Shown: positions 34,334-44,400, numbered from the stretch's first letter. The stretch is DNA of 64,000 nucleotides from Kiloniella spongiae (GCF_001026905.1 NZ_LAQL01000019.1:1-64000), one strand, 5' to 3'. Program-made: numbers and translations. Notes: generated by a model not told the origin, from the letters alone.

Positions 34334-36415
34334 CTATCCTTCTATTCGTGAGAAGTCTGCAACCTGCCCCAGGATCACACCAATCCGAGATAACAAGCAC
34401 AGACGGTTTTTTCGTAAAGCCGGATCATCATCGTTCACCGTTACCTTATCAAAAAACGCGTCCATCGGAGGACGAAGTCCGGCAAGTGCCGCCATCGCCT
34501 CGGTGAAATCTTCACGTTCCAGTGCCTTTGTGGCTTCCTGGGAAGCTCCTTGCAGAGCTTCCTGCAACGCCTGTTCTTCAGGCTGTTGCAGCAACACGGT
34601 ATCGACTGTCGCATCGAATACCGTTTTATCTTTTTTCTCTTCGATCCGAACAATGTTCGCTGCCCGACGGTAAGCTGCCAACAAGTTGGCCCCGTCATCG
34701 GTTTTCAGCAATCCGGCAAGAGCATCAACACGGGCGAGTAAACGAACCAAATCGTCTTCATCCCCAAGGGCGAAAACGGCTGTGATCAGATCGTGACGAA
34801 CACCTTTATCTTTCAATGCGACCTTTAGACGATCGGCAATAAAAGTCATCAAACCGTCAATGGTTTTATCTTCAGATTCCGTCAATTGGCCTGTGTAGGC
34901 CGAGAAGCTTGCTGCGAATGCTTGGCGCAAACTAATCTGCAAGCTGTTTTCTGTAATCAGACGAATAATGCTAAGTGCAGCACGACGCAGGGCAAAAGGA
35001 TCTTTCGACCCCGTCGGCAACTCATCAATGCCGAAGAAGCCAACCAACGTATCAATTTTATCAGCAAGGGCAACCGCCACTGAAATTGGTGCAGAAGGAC
35101 AACGATCGGACGGTCCAAGTGGAGAATAGTGGTCTGCAATCGCTTCGGCAACAAGGGGACTCTCCCCGTCATGCAGAGCATAATAACGGCCCATGATGCC
35201 CTGTAGTTCAGGGAATTCATAAACCATACCAGTGGTTAAATCAGCCTTGGCCAATTCTGCGGCGCGACGTGCATAAACAGGATTACACCCTGTTTGCTCG
35301 GCCAAATCACTGGCAAGAACGGAAACACGACCCATTTTATTGGCAACCGTACCAAGCTTGGCTTGGAAGACAATTGTTTCCAACGCATCAACACGACTTT
35401 CCAGCTTGTCTTTTTTATCCTGATCCCAGAAAAACTCTGCATCGGAAAGGCGGGATGCCAGAACGCGCTCATTACCGGAAATGATCGTTTGACCACCATC
35501 AACGGTTTCGGTGTTGGCTGCAAAAACAAAGTGGTTCGCAAGCTTCCCATCACCATCAAGAACAGAAAAATACTTCTGATGCTCTTTCATAGATGTGGAT
35601 AGCACTTCATGTGGCACAGACATAAAGCGGTCGGCAATTTGGCCCATCAACAGAACAGGCCATTCCACCAGACCAGTCACTTCATTCAGAAGTCCCTGAT
35701 CATCTTTTAGGGTCAAGCCTTCGGCAACACACAACTCTTTAGCTTGCGTTTCGATCAGATCACGACGTTCGCTTTCATCCACAAGAACCTTGGCAAGGCG
35801 AAGCTTGTGAAGGTAATCATCCAGATTTTTAACCTCGAACCAATCCGGCGCCAAAAAGCGGTGACCCCGAGTTTTGTTACCAAAGTTCAGTGTCTGGTTG
35901 CCAAAATCAAAGGAACCCTTGAGGGTTTCGCCTTTGAAGATAGCCAAAATAGAATGCAGTGGGCGCACCCAACGGAAAGAGTTTTTTGACCATTTCATGG
36001 ACTTGGGCCAAGGAAAACTCTTGATTGTTTCCACAACAATCTCGGCAAGAACTTCGGTGGTATTCCGTCCCTTGATTTCATTAACCACAAAGTAGAAATC
36101 ACCCTTGGGCGTATTTCTTACTTCAGCTTGATCAATAGATACAAGGCTATTGGCCTTCATAAAGCCTTCGAGTGCCTTTTCATTCGCGCCGACTTTTGGG
36201 CCTTTTTTCTCTTCACTTACATCAGGTTGTTTTTCAGGCAAACCGTCGATAACCAGCGCCAAACGGCGTGGAGTCACAAATGAGCGCGCATCAACATAAA
36301 CAAGGCCTGCTGCCTTTAGTTGATCACTGACAATTTTCTTAAGATCGGCCGCAGCCTTAGCCTGCATACGCGCCGGGATTTCTTCCGAGTGAAGTTCAAG
36401 TAGAAATTCGGACAT
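34334..36415 (-). CDS. glyS: Glycyl-tRNA synthetase beta subunit
   Basis: About 693 residues, full length. The N-terminus is the diagnostic [18 protein letters not shown], followed by [53 protein letters not shown] and the HD-like and anticodon-binding C-terminal half ([38 protein letters not shown]). With GlyQ it forms the alpha2-beta2 bacterial enzyme that charges tRNA-Gly. I chose the ATG at 36415; the frame is open further upstream but would overlap glyQ. It starts 4 bp after the glyQ stop. Confidence 0.95.
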   Translation of the reverse strand: MSEFLLELHSEEIPARMQAKAAADLKKIVSDQLKAAGLVYVDARSFVTPRRLALVIDGLPEKQPDVSEEKKGPKVGANEKALEGFMKANSLVSIDQAEVRNTPKGDFYFVVNEIKGRNTTEVLAEIVVETIKSFPWPKSMKWSKNSFRWVRPLHSILAIFKGETLKGSFDFGNQTLNFGNKTRGHRFLAPDWFEVKNLDDYLHKLRLAKVLVDESERRDLIETQAKELCVAEGLTLKDDQGLLNEVTGLVEWPVLLMGQIADRFMSVPHEVLSTSMKEHQKYFSVLDGDGKLANHFVFAANTETVDGGQTIISGNERVLASRLSDAEFFWDQDKKDKLESRVDALETIVFQAKLGTVANKMGRVSVLASDLAEQTGCNPVYARRAAELAKADLTTGMVYEFPELQGIMGRYYALHDGESPLVAEAIADHYSPLGPSDRCPSAPISVAVALADKIDTLVGFFGIDELPTGSKDPFALRRAALSIIRLITENSLQISLRQAFAASFSAYTGQLTESEDKTIDGLMTFIADRLKVALKDKGVRHDLITAVFALGDEDDLVRLLARVDALAGLLKTDDGANLLAAYRRAANIVRIEEKKDKTVFDATVDTVLLQQPEEQALQEALQGASQEATKALEREDFTEAMAALAGLRPPMDAFFDKVTVNDDDPALRKNRLCLLSRIGVILGQVADFSRIEG

Positions 36416-36419
36416 ACCT

Positions 36420-37487
36420 TTACGCCTCTTCCTGCTGGGTTTTATTCCAGGCTTCGCAACATGCTTTTGCCAACTCACGTACACGGCCAATATAGGCTTG
36501 GCGTTCCGTCACGGAGATTACACCGCGAGCATCAAGCAAGTTAAAGAGGTGACTGGCTTTCATACATTGATCATAGGCAGGCAGAGGCAAGAGATTGCCT
36601 TTCGCCTTACCGTTTTTCTCGGCATTGGCTTCACCGAACTTCAAGATCCGTGCACATTCAGCTTCGGCATCTTCAAAATGGCGGAACAATTCGTCTGTTG
36701 AAGCAATTTCAAAATTGAAGGTAGAGAATTCTACTTCGTTCTGATGGAAAACATCACCATAGGTTTTCCCGCCTTCTTCGGCCGGAACCCCGTCCCAATC
36801 CAGGTCATAGACGTTCTCTACACCCTGTACATACATAAAGAGGCGTTCAAGACCGTATGTCAGTTCCAAAGGAACCGGATTACATTCAATGCCACCAACC
36901 TGTTGAAAATAGGTAAACTGGCTGACTTCCATGCCATCACACCAAACTTCCCAACCAAGTCCCCAGGCCCCCAATGTCGGGCTTTCCCAGTCATCTTCGA
37001 CAAAACGAAGGTCGTGTTTTGTTGAATCAATGCCAATGGCATCCAGCGACCCCAGATAAAGCTCCTGCGAGTTGGCAGGAGAAGGCTTCATGATGACCTG
37101 AAACTGGTAATAGTGCTGCAGACGGTTTGGGTTATCCCCATAACGACCATCAGCCGGACGACGACAGGGTTGCACATAGGCTGCGCGCCAAGTATCCGGG
37201 CCCAAAGACCGAAGTGTTGTTGCCGGATGGAACGTCCCTGCCCCGACTTCCAAATCATAGGGCTGAAGAATAACGCACCCCTGGCGGGCCCAATAATCCT
37301 GAAGTTTGAGAATGAGGCGTTGCACACACTTTTCAGGGTCAACTATGACCTTGGTTTTCGCCTTGGCTTTCACAGAAGCTTGAGCCGGGCTTTTAAGATC
37401 AACGGAATTTACGCCGACCTTAACATCGTCAGAATTAGTTACGTCGGACTTTTTTGCGTCAGACTGGGACATATCGTTATTTGTCAT
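36420..37487 (-). CDS. glyQ: Glycyl-tRNA synthetase alpha subunit
   Basis: The catalytic subunit. The conserved part begins at [71 protein letters not shown] and continues through [39 protein letters not shown], typical class II motifs. About 55-60 charged, low-complexity residues precede this ([15 protein letters not shown]...KAKAKTK), which most GlyQ proteins lack; typical length is about 300, here about 355. ATG 37487 is the likely start, though an ATG five codons later is possible. glyQ, glyS and ppdK form one close unit. Confidence 0.93.
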   Translation of the reverse strand: MTNNDMSQSDAKKSDVTNSDDVKVGVNSVDLKSPAQASVKAKAKTKVIVDPEKCVQRLILKLQDYWARQGCVILQPYDLEVGAGTFHPATTLRSLGPDTWRAAYVQPCRRPADGRYGDNPNRLQHYYQFQVIMKPSPANSQELYLGSLDAIGIDSTKHDLRFVEDDWESPTLGAWGLGWEVWCDGMEVSQFTYFQQVGGIECNPVPLELTYGLERLFMYVQGVENVYDLDWDGVPAEEGGKTYGDVFHQNEVEFSTFNFEIASTDELFRHFEDAEAECARILKFGEANAEKNGKAKGNLLPLPAYDQCMKASHLFNLLDARGVISVTERQAYIGRVRELAKACCEAWNKTQQEEA

Positions 37488-37579
37488 TTTGCTGCAGTGC
37501 GAAATTTGAATGAACTTATAATGACCAGCATTTGGAATCAACAGCCACAATGCCGGAGTCGAGATATTTTTTGTCGCTT

Positions 37580-37843
37580 CTAGCCGTTACCACCGCAAGA
37601 GCATTTGCTTTTGGCAGGGATATAGGCCTTGCAAGCCGGACACTGAACCATGTCCAGCGATCCGTTATCATCTTGATTTTCTTGGCTTTGGCTTGGCGTA
37701 CGTCCGGTGTTTTGCCCCATGTTTTTCTTACCGCCATTACGACGAGACTGCTCACGTCGTCCTGCTGCTTTGAAAAACAGATAAACCCCGGCAATAACCA
37801 ATCCGAGTATCAGCAACTTACCTATAGAGGGTATTCCGAACAT
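37580..37843 (-). CDS. Small membrane protein with zinc-ribbon tail
   Basis: An 87-residue protein: one N-terminal membrane helix ([23 protein letters not shown]), a basic and Gln/Asn-rich linker, and a C-terminal [18 protein letters not shown], which offers CXXC and CXC pairs for zinc. No characterised function is known to me. Its conserved place between a signal-peptide peptidase and glyQ in related genomes (from memory) suggests a real gene. AGGA lies just before the ATG. Confidence 0.75.
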   Translation of the reverse strand: MFGIPSIGKLLILGLVIAGVYLFFKAAGRREQSRRNGGKKNMGQNTGRTPSQSQENQDDNGSLDMVQCPACKAYIPAKSKCSCGGNG

Positions 37844-37956
37844 ACTATCCTAACCATACCGCGCATCGCGGCTTTTTCTTCATGGGGAATCCAAGATCAA
37901 ATTATCCCGGATTCCATTCTCGTTAACCAAGCCAAAATCCCAGAGGCTATTAAAAC

Positions 37957-38853
37957 TTAAAGGCCGTAACGGTCCCAGTGAGCACGCTCTTCGACAGCAG
38001 CCATCATACCACCAGCAATATCAGCGGCATTCACGCCCCCCAAACCAGCAAGTCCGGCACCTTTTAAAAGAGCATCGCCACCGCCCAGACCCAATTTTGC
38101 TTTGAGCCAGCTGCGTTTGCCTTCGACTTTGATGAGTTTAACCTTCTCACCATATTCAAAACGCATGATCTGGTGCATTGATCCCAAGCCATCAATCAAA
38201 CCGTATTCTTTCGCTGTAACGCCCGTCCAGAACTCGCCGGAAAAAATCTCTTTTTCATCAGCTTTGAGCTTACCGGTTCTGCGTCCACGAACCCAATCCA
38301 TAAAGTTCTCATGGATTTGAGTCAGAATACCTTTGAGACGCTTCACGTCTTTCGGATTTTCTTTCTCAAAGGGATCAAGTGTGGATTTCAGATCACCAGA
38401 AGTGCGAACCCGTCGTTCGATACCATGTTTTTTGATCAACTCAGGAAAACCAAAGCCAGAGGAAATCACCCCGATGGATCCAATCACGGAAGATTCCATC
38501 GCATAAATTTCATCAGCTGCACAGGCCAACCAGTATCCACCAGAAGCAGCAACATCTTCACAGAAAGCATAAACCTTAACTTCATGTTTATCTGCAAGAT
38601 CCCGGATTAAACGACCGATCAAATCAGATTGTACGGGGGATCCACCTGGCGAATTAATCGACAAGGCCACAGCCTTGATATCATCCATCTTAAAAGCTTC
38701 GGTCAATTGATCTTCAACTGACGCAAGTGTAAGACCTGATCGCATTGGACCTGCCGCTCCAATCACGCCATTAAGCGCGACCACAGCAACCTTTGCAGGT
38801 GGGTTGCGAAAACATTCGATAGGAAGTTTAGCTAACAGCTTTTTAAGCTTCAT
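37957..38853 (-). CDS. S49 family peptidase (SohB/SppA-like)
   Basis: A 298-residue serine peptidase. It has the Ser nucleophile in CEDVAASGGYWLACAADEIYAMESSVIGSIGVI and the general-base lysine in the downstream LIKKHGIERRVRTSGDLKSTLDPF region, with the ALSINSPGGSPVQSDLIGR oxyanion strand. It lacks a clear N-terminal membrane helix, so it may be peripheral or cytoplasmic. Family members clear signal peptides or act in membrane quality control. It lies in the conserved glyQ-side block. Confidence 0.9.
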   Translation of the reverse strand: MKLKKLLAKLPIECFRNPPAKVAVVALNGVIGAAGPMRSGLTLASVEDQLTEAFKMDDIKAVALSINSPGGSPVQSDLIGRLIRDLADKHEVKVYAFCEDVAASGGYWLACAADEIYAMESSVIGSIGVISSGFGFPELIKKHGIERRVRTSGDLKSTLDPFEKENPKDVKRLKGILTQIHENFMDWVRGRRTGKLKADEKEIFSGEFWTGVTAKEYGLIDGLGSMHQIMRFEYGEKVKLIKVEGKRSWLKAKLGLGGGDALLKGAGLAGLGGVNAADIAGGMMAAVEERAHWDRYGL

Positions 38854-38961
38854 AATGTGCCTTATTAAAATTGTTCCAAAAACTTGTAACTGTTGAAAAG
38901 AAATCCCACAACCATGAACAGTTCCACTTGGTGATCCAAAAGCAAAAAATCTTTTCTCCTC

Positions 38962-39744
38962 CTAAAGTGGGAGCGCTTGTCCCCGTCTTAAAGCCCCATC
39001 GATAATATCGGTATAGGACCCGTCGGTTTTATGAAGTTTATGCCCCGCAGTGATGATCATAGGCTTGGATATTCCCCGTCGAGCACGCACAATAACCCGC
39101 TTGGCAGGTTGTCCCTCATAAGGCCACAGTGGGCAAACTTCTATTGCACCGGCTTTTTTCTCTCGAAATACAGACAGAATTTCATCCAAACGGTCTGCGC
39201 GATGAATAATGGTAACAGCGCCCTTATGTTTGACCAATTTCAAAGCTGCCAGCATCCAGTCCCGCAAAGTGGCTTCGCCTTCGTGGTTGGCAAGCAGCTT
39301 TATCGGATCCGGGGACCCATGTGATGTTCCTTTGGGCATAAAGGGTGGATTGCACATAACCTGATCGAAAGATCCCAAAGGCAAATCATCAGGTAATTTC
39401 AAAAGGTCGCCATTTACTAAAGACCATCGGTCTTTCAGACGATTCACTTGTCTGTTTTTTTCTGCGATTTGAAACAAAACGGCTTGTAATTCCAGCCCCG
39501 TTACTTTTGCTTGCGGTTCACGGCCCATCAGACAAAGTCCTGCCGTTCCAACACCACTTCCCAGATCCAGTATTTTCTCACCAGACATTACTGCGACAGT
39601 CGCCGCCAGAAGCACCGCATCAATGCCCGCGCGATATCCCTTGGCAGGCTGAAAGACCGTTACCTTACCACCGATAAACTCATCTTCTGTCAGAGCAAAA
39701 TTCTCAAGAAGATTCTGGGAAATATTCTTGGGAAGATCCGGCAT
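38962..39744 (-). CDS. tRNA1(Val) (adenine37-N6)-methyltransferase-like protein
   Basis: A 260-residue class I methyltransferase: SAM motif KILDLGSGVGTAGLCLMGR and the base-flipping active motif MCNPPFMPKGTSHG (NPPF), as in TrmN6/YfiC, which methylates A37 of tRNA-Val. The NPPF motif marks N6-adenine activity; tRNA as substrate is inferred from family. The start overlaps the DUF2007 stop by one base (TGATG), so both are co-translated. Confidence 0.87.
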   Translation of the reverse strand: MPDLPKNISQNLLENFALTEDEFIGGKVTVFQPAKGYRAGIDAVLLAATVAVMSGEKILDLGSGVGTAGLCLMGREPQAKVTGLELQAVLFQIAEKNRQVNRLKDRWSLVNGDLLKLPDDLPLGSFDQVMCNPPFMPKGTSHGSPDPIKLLANHEGEATLRDWMLAALKLVKHKGAVTIIHRADRLDEILSVFREKKAGAIEVCPLWPYEGQPAKRVIVRARRGISKPMIITAGHKLHKTDGSYTDIIDGALRRGQALPL

Positions 39745-39962
39745 CAGATACTTTCCTCTATTTCACCTGCATCGCTTAGAACTCTTCGCGCCCGCAATGC
39801 ATCTTCTTCCAGAACCATTACTCTGCGTTGGATTGCCCCAATAGATCCTTCTATAATAGAAGCATGTTGATCGAGCACCACGCACTCTATTCCCGCATCA
39901 GATAACAAAGCCTGAAGCCAGGAAAGTTTGACAATATCATTGGTCCGATAAATTTCGATCAC
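39744..39962 (-). CDS. DUF2007 domain protein
   Basis: A 72-residue protein beginning with GTG. The single domain (IEIYRTNDIVKLSWLQALLSDAGIECVVLDQHASIIEGSIGAIQRRVMVLEEDALRARRVL) matches DUF2007, small ACT-like proteins described as putative signal transducers with no proven role. It is translationally linked to the TrmN6-like gene. In related genomes it is commonly beside the polyprenyl synthase gene, which here lies beyond the LysR/GST pair. Confidence 0.88.
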   Translation of the reverse strand: MIEIYRTNDIVKLSWLQALLSDAGIECVVLDQHASIIEGSIGAIQRRVMVLEEDALRARRVLSDAGEIEESI

Positions 39963-40145
39963 GCTAGTCAGCCCGTATAAATCCAGAACACGTTTTACCA
40001 GAACACATAAATCAGGAAAAATTGGTACGCATATTCAACGCAGAAAACTATCGCCCCGACAAGGAAGCGGCAAGGAAAGATCGCACACCCCAAAAGTATT
40101 ATGGGAAAGTGCTTCAAAAAGCATGGCTCGCATGCAATGCGCTTA

Positions 40146-40171
40146 GAAAATCTACCGGGAAAATCTACCGA
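40146..40171. repeat. 13-bp tandem duplication
   Basis: Two adjacent copies of GAAAATCTACCG plus one base (40146-40158 and 40159-40171, one final mismatch) lie in the 270-bp gap between DUF2007 and the LysR gene. No gene is evident there. Confidence 0.6.
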
Positions 40172-40233
40172 ATTATAAAGCCCTCAACTTACATAGCCAA
40201 CAATCCAGCTTAAACTGATGAAGCAATTTAACT

Positions 40234-41166
40234 TTAAGCATCGATTTCTGGCTTACCTTCGAGAAGGTTTCTCTTTTTGCCAATTGCCGTGCTTAAAAAA
40301 TCCATACAAACCCGAATGCGCCCAACCTTGCGTAAATCAGGATGCGTTAAAAGCCAGAGTTCATTATCAAATCCTTCCAGCGGCGCCTTCAGGGCCAACA
40401 ATGTCGGATCAATTGCCGCCATAAAACAGGGCAAGATAGCAACACCACCACCATTACGCACCGCATCGGCAACCGCGAGCAAGCTATTATATCTGGTTTT
40501 CACCTGTGCATAGAGACCATTATCCTGAAACCATTTGTAGAAACGTAAATGGGCAAGGCTTTCGTCTGGGCCAATCCAATTCAGGTTCTTTAGCTCAGCC
40601 AAAATTTCAATTTCATGATTGCTTTTCAATAGATATTGATGGTCTTGCACTCTGCCATATATGCCAACACGAATATCAGCCATCTTTCTGCCGACCATAT
40701 TATCCGGGCTTATTTTACTTGGGCGGATCGCAATCTCCGCTTCGCGCTTGTTCAAATTAACCAGTTCGTTAGAACAACCTATTTCCAGCTCTATATCGGG
40801 ATAGGCTTTTTGCAGATCGGCAAAGATCGGAGACAGAAAGTTAATCAGAAGTGTATCGGTTGTAGTAATCCGAACCACACCACGAGGCTGAAGTTCCTCC
40901 CCAAGAAGTTGACGTTCCAACACCACCAGGTCCTGATCAAACTTTTCAGCCAGCTTGGTTACTGCCTCACCCGCCGTCGTTAGACCATAACCATCCCGGT
41001 TACGTTCAAATAGTTTAACTTCGAGTTTTTCTTCGATGTGATTTATATGTCGAAAGACAGTCGCGTGGCTTGTGCCCAACTGCCGCGCAGCACCAGACAA
41101 GGAACCAGACCTGGCAACGGCCAGCACAGTTCTTAAGTCTCGCCAATATTCACCCTGTTCATTCAT
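40234..41166 (-). CDS. LysR family transcriptional regulator
   Basis: A 310-residue regulator: an N-terminal winged HTH (LRTVLAVARSGSLSGAARQLGTSHATVFRHINHIEEKLEVKLFERNRDGYGLTTAGEAV), a linker helix, then a periplasmic-binding-like effector domain from about residue 92 (RGVVRITTTDTLLINFLSPI). It is of the single-target (divergent neighbour) type and is divergent from a glutathione S-transferase gene 140 bp away, its likely target. The effector is unknown. Confidence 0.9.
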   Translation of the reverse strand: MNEQGEYWRDLRTVLAVARSGSLSGAARQLGTSHATVFRHINHIEEKLEVKLFERNRDGYGLTTAGEAVTKLAEKFDQDLVVLERQLLGEELQPRGVVRITTTDTLLINFLSPIFADLQKAYPDIELEIGCSNELVNLNKREAEIAIRPSKISPDNMVGRKMADIRVGIYGRVQDHQYLLKSNHEIEILAELKNLNWIGPDESLAHLRFYKWFQDNGLYAQVKTRYNSLLAVADAVRNGGGVAILPCFMAAIDPTLLALKAPLEGFDNELWLLTHPDLRKVGRIRVCMDFLSTAIGKKRNLLEGKPEIDA

Positions 41167-41306
41167 GCAAAGATTATTTTCATTTTACGACAATTGATAC
41201 CCACATACGTACAGACTAAATCATAACAATCAGAAGGACAATTACCTTGCACAGGCACTTAACAAGATACTTTGCATTAGTACCGAGCTATTGACAGGAC
41301 AAACCG

Positions 41307-42086
41307 ATGACAACCGATCTTTCACCAAACAGAACAGAAACAAAGACCGCATACTCAGAACCACAGCCAAGTCGTCCCAATGGTACAACATCAAGTAACA
41401 AGAACTTAGTTGCAAACGGCAAAATAGAGCTGGTGAGCTTTGCCCTATGTCCCTACGTGCAAAGAGCAATAATCATACTGGACGAAAAACAAATTCCGCA
41501 TAACCGGACATACATTGATCTCGCGAACAAACCTGACTGGTTCAAAGAAATCTCTCCCCTTGGCAAGGTTCCCCTGTTGCAAACAGAGCAGGGCGTTCTA
41601 TTTGAATCTGCCGTCATAGGTGAATATCTGGACGAAGTAACCACAGGATCGCTTCACCCAAAAAATGCCTTCGAGAAAGCCCGCCATCGATCCTGGATTG
41701 AATTCGGTTCAACCATCCTTGCAGCTATCGCAGGCTTTTACAGCGCGCCAGACCACCAAAGCTTTCAGGAAAAACGCGCCGTTATTGCCAGTAAGTTTGA
41801 ACAGTTGGAAACTCAGCTAGGAGAAACTGATTATTTTGCCTCGGATGACTTCCAATTCATTGATGCCGTTTATGGCCCAATCTTCCGTTATTTCGATACT
41901 TTTGAACTTTTTATTTCCGATAGCTTTTTCCAGAGCACAGTCCGCGTCCAGAAATACAGAGCAAAGCTGTCCGAACGTCCCTCAGTCATTCAGGCTGTCT
42001 CAGGTGACTATCAAAACAGATTGATCGATTTTCTTCTTAAAAAGAACTCTTATCTCGCTCAATTGATCAATCAAAAAGCAACCTGA
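41307..42086 (+). CDS. Glutathione S-transferase family protein
   Basis: A 259-residue protein. After a Ser/Thr-rich 35-residue N-terminal extension comes the thioredoxin-fold domain ELVSFALCPYVQRAIIILDEKQIPHNRTYIDLANKPDWFKEISPLGKVPLLQTEQGVLFESAVIGEYL. The cysteine of CPYVQR is the omega/beta-type catalytic residue, and the ES pair binds glutathione. A helical C-terminal domain follows. Omega-like GSTs act as thiol transferases or reductases of dehydroascorbate and similar compounds. AGGAC precedes the ATG. It is divergent from its probable LysR regulator. Confidence 0.88.
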   Translation: MTTDLSPNRTETKTAYSEPQPSRPNGTTSSNKNLVANGKIELVSFALCPYVQRAIIILDEKQIPHNRTYIDLANKPDWFKEISPLGKVPLLQTEQGVLFESAVIGEYLDEVTTGSLHPKNAFEKARHRSWIEFGSTILAAIAGFYSAPDHQSFQEKRAVIASKFEQLETQLGETDYFASDDFQFIDAVYGPIFRYFDTFELFISDSFFQSTVRVQKYRAKLSERPSVIQAVSGDYQNRLIDFLLKKNSYLAQLINQKAT

Positions 42087-42443
42087 GGCATTTTCAGATC
42101 TGAGCATGGAGAGTCAGATCCCCGTAACCAAACAAAAATGTAATCGGACAGATACGGGTAATCACGTCAAAGGGATTCATTTGATTGCTCGTATTGAACA
42201 GAACCCGTGCAGCACTGAAAAAGCCCTACAGCATGAATTTTTACCTATTCCCTGTTTCTTATGGTCACACTCTTATAAAAATACCGTTATCCGGTTTACT
42301 CCCCCAACGCCTTCCTATAAGAACGACCTATCGGGAATAACGGTCTCGGAACAGCTGTCAGGGAATAATGATCGGGAAAGAACGATCAAGAATAGACCCC
42401 CCTCTTAGCTATCGTGGACCTTGGTAATTAGTAGGGGAAGAAC
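42087..42443. other. Structured leader region before ispB
   Basis: About 357 bp without a supported gene. It contains three imperfect copies of GGGAATAAYGRTC (42333-42345, 42361-42373, 42374-42387, the last with an insertion) and paired arms TCTTATA/TATAAGA and ACCGTTAT/ATAACGGT that could fold an RNA leader for ispB. The open frame at 42106-42408 shows no protein-like features. Confidence 0.4.
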
Positions 42444-43499
42444 GTGGCCATTGCTGCGGATGTAAAATCTGATCAAAAAGATCCTGACGTCACCTCTGAC
42501 CTTGGGTCCCCAAATGGGCCCAAGAATGGCATGGACGTTCTTATGGACCTCGTGTCTGACGATTTGCAGGCTGTGAATGCCCTGATCATGAAACATATGC
42601 AGTCCAATGTTGTTCTAATTCCACAACTTGCCGGACACTTGATTGCCGCGGGCGGCAAAAGATTGCGCCCGCTATTAACGCTCGCTTCTGCACGATTGTG
42701 TGGCTACCAAGGTGATCGTCATTTTGGCCTTGCCGCTTGTATTGAGTTTATACATACAGCAACGCTTTTGCACGATGATGTCGTTGACGAAAGTGACTTG
42801 CGCCGCGGACGGGATACTGCAAACGCCATCTTTGGTAACAAACCGAGTGTTCTGGTCGGTGACTTTCTTTTCAGCCGTGCTTTTCAGCTTATGTCACGCG
42901 ACAGTTCTCTGGAAGTGATCCGCATTTTGTCAGATGCCTCGGCCATTATTGCCGAAGGTGAAGTTCAACAGTTAATGACAACAAACGATCTTGAAACAGA
43001 TCGCGATGCCTATCTGGAAGTTATCAGTGGTAAGACTGCCGTTCTCTTTGCAGCGTCATGTCAGCTTGGTGCTGTAGTTGCGGAACGCCCGGAAAACGAA
43101 GAGCAAGCCCTTGAAAACTATGGCCAGTATCTGGGTATCGCCTTTCAGCTTGTCGATGACATTCTTGATTACTCTGCCAAACAGGCTGCCTTAGGAAAAA
43201 CTGTCGGCGATGATTTCCGCGAAGGAAAAATGACCCTACCTATCATTCTCGCTTACGAAAAAGCTGATAGCGAAGAAAAGGTTTTCTGGAAGCGTGTAAT
43301 TGAGGATCTTGACCAGAACGATGACGATTTAGACACCGCAATTGCCTTGATGAACAAATACAACGCGCTCGAAGATAGTATGGCAAAAGCCCGTGAATAT
43401 GTAGAAAAAGCCATAACTGAACTGGATATCTTCCCAGATAGCCCGGAAAAATCAGCACTCATTGGTGCTGTACAATTCTCCATCGCCAGAGAGTTTTAA
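42444..43499 (+). CDS. ispB: Polyprenyl (octa/decaprenyl) diphosphate synthase
   Basis: A 351-residue trans-prenyltransferase. It has GGKRLRPLL, the first aspartate-rich motif LLHDDVVDESDLRRGRDTAN, and the second in FQLVDDILDYSAKQAALGKTVGDDFREGKMTLPIILAY. It elongates farnesyl diphosphate with isopentenyl diphosphate to make the ubiquinone side chain. Small residues before the first DDXXD suit long products. It starts with GTG, with GGGGAAG 4 nt upstream. In alphaproteobacteria it often pairs with DUF2007; here a LysR/GST pair lies between. Confidence 0.93.
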   Translation: MAIAADVKSDQKDPDVTSDLGSPNGPKNGMDVLMDLVSDDLQAVNALIMKHMQSNVVLIPQLAGHLIAAGGKRLRPLLTLASARLCGYQGDRHFGLAACIEFIHTATLLHDDVVDESDLRRGRDTANAIFGNKPSVLVGDFLFSRAFQLMSRDSSLEVIRILSDASAIIAEGEVQQLMTTNDLETDRDAYLEVISGKTAVLFAASCQLGAVVAERPENEEQALENYGQYLGIAFQLVDDILDYSAKQAALGKTVGDDFREGKMTLPIILAYEKADSEEKVFWKRVIEDLDQNDDDLDTAIALMNKYNALEDSMAKAREYVEKAITELDIFPDSPEKSALIGAVQFSIAREF

Positions 43500-43540
43500 A
43501 AAAAGAAAATTTTAAAAATAGAGAATTTAAAACTTCAATC

Positions 43541-43567
43541 CTGCCCCAACTTTAACTAAAGGGGCAG
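43541..43567 (+). terminator. Hairpin downstream of ispB
   Basis: Stem CTGCCCC (43541-43547) / GGGGCAG (43561-43567) with a 13-nt loop, 42 bp past the ispB stop. It lacks a T-run, so it is a weak terminator candidate. Confidence 0.45.
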
Positions 43568-43782
43568 CTAGGCACGGTATATCAACGACCATCTACCGCC
43601 AACTCAAGTTTCTTTCATTCCGAATACATAGTCATTATGATTATGCTTCCTATTGCCACACAAAAACATAGCCTATACCCTGAGCATTCCTCACGAAAGA
43701 TCGAGGTCTTTGCAAAGCTATACCCGATCATTAACAAACCGTTTTTTGAATGTTTGTTTAAATTAGCCAAAGGTTGAAATTT

Positions 43783-44400
43783 ATGACCGTTGAATTTTTA
43801 TTGACCTCTCTCGTAATTATTTTAATTCCTGGCACAGGCGTTTTATACACAATCGCTACAGGCTTGGCAGCTGGTCGCACAGCCAGTATTGCAGCGGCTT
43901 TTGGTTGTACGCTCGGCATTGTTCCTGCGCTTATTGCTGCCGCTTTTGGTCTTGCAGCGATCCTCCACACCAGTGCCCTTTTATTTCAGGTCGTAAAATT
44001 CGCAGGCGTTGCCTACTTACTTTATCTTGCGTATCAAACATTCAAAGATAATGGTCCAGTGTCTCTGGAACAAAAAGATCGCCTCCCCATTAGTGTAAAA
44101 AAAATTGTCTCAACAGGTGCTTTGATCAACGTTTTGAACCCGAAACTTTCCATCTTCTTTCTCGCATTTTTGCCACAGTTTGTTGACGCAAAATCAAACA
44201 CATGGATGATGGATACCCTCACCTTGGGACTCACATTTATGGCAATGACCTTCATTGTCTTTATTGGTTACGGGATCTTTGCAGCCTTCATCGGTAACTT
44301 CGCCCTAAAAAGTGAACGCTTTATGCGCTGGTTCCGCAGAACAACAGCCGCAGCCTTTGCCGGATTTGGTTTCAGACTGGCCTTTAGTGATAATAGTTAA
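43783..44400 (+). CDS. LysE family amino-acid exporter
   Basis: About 205 residues with six membrane helices. The LysE/RhtB start EFLLTSLVIILIPGTGVLYTIATGLAAGRTASIAAAFGCTLGIVPA is followed by KFAGVAYLLYLAYQTFKD and TGALINVLNPKLSIFFLAFLPQFVD, diagnostic of the family. It exports an amino acid or derivative by proton antiport. ATG 43783 has AAAGG about 9 nt upstream and is preferred over a TTG 9 bp earlier. Its stop codon lies in the left arm of a long inverted repeat. Confidence 0.9.
   Translation: MTVEFLLTSLVIILIPGTGVLYTIATGLAAGRTASIAAAFGCTLGIVPALIAAAFGLAAILHTSALLFQVVKFAGVAYLLYLAYQTFKDNGPVSLEQKDRLPISVKKIVSTGALINVLNPKLSIFFLAFLPQFVDAKSNTWMMDTLTLGLTFMAMTFIVFIGYGIFAAFIGNFALKSERFMRWFRRTTAAAFAGFGFRLAFSDNS

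Noticed and set aside
31665-37550. Many 60-150-codon frames antisense to ppdK, glyS and glyQ
   Set aside because: They mirror highly conserved genes on the minus strand and have no independent ribosome sites or domains.
42106-42408. 100-codon plus-strand frame before ispB
   Set aside because: No domain, poor ribosome site, and it covers the repeats of the ispB leader; more likely non-coding.
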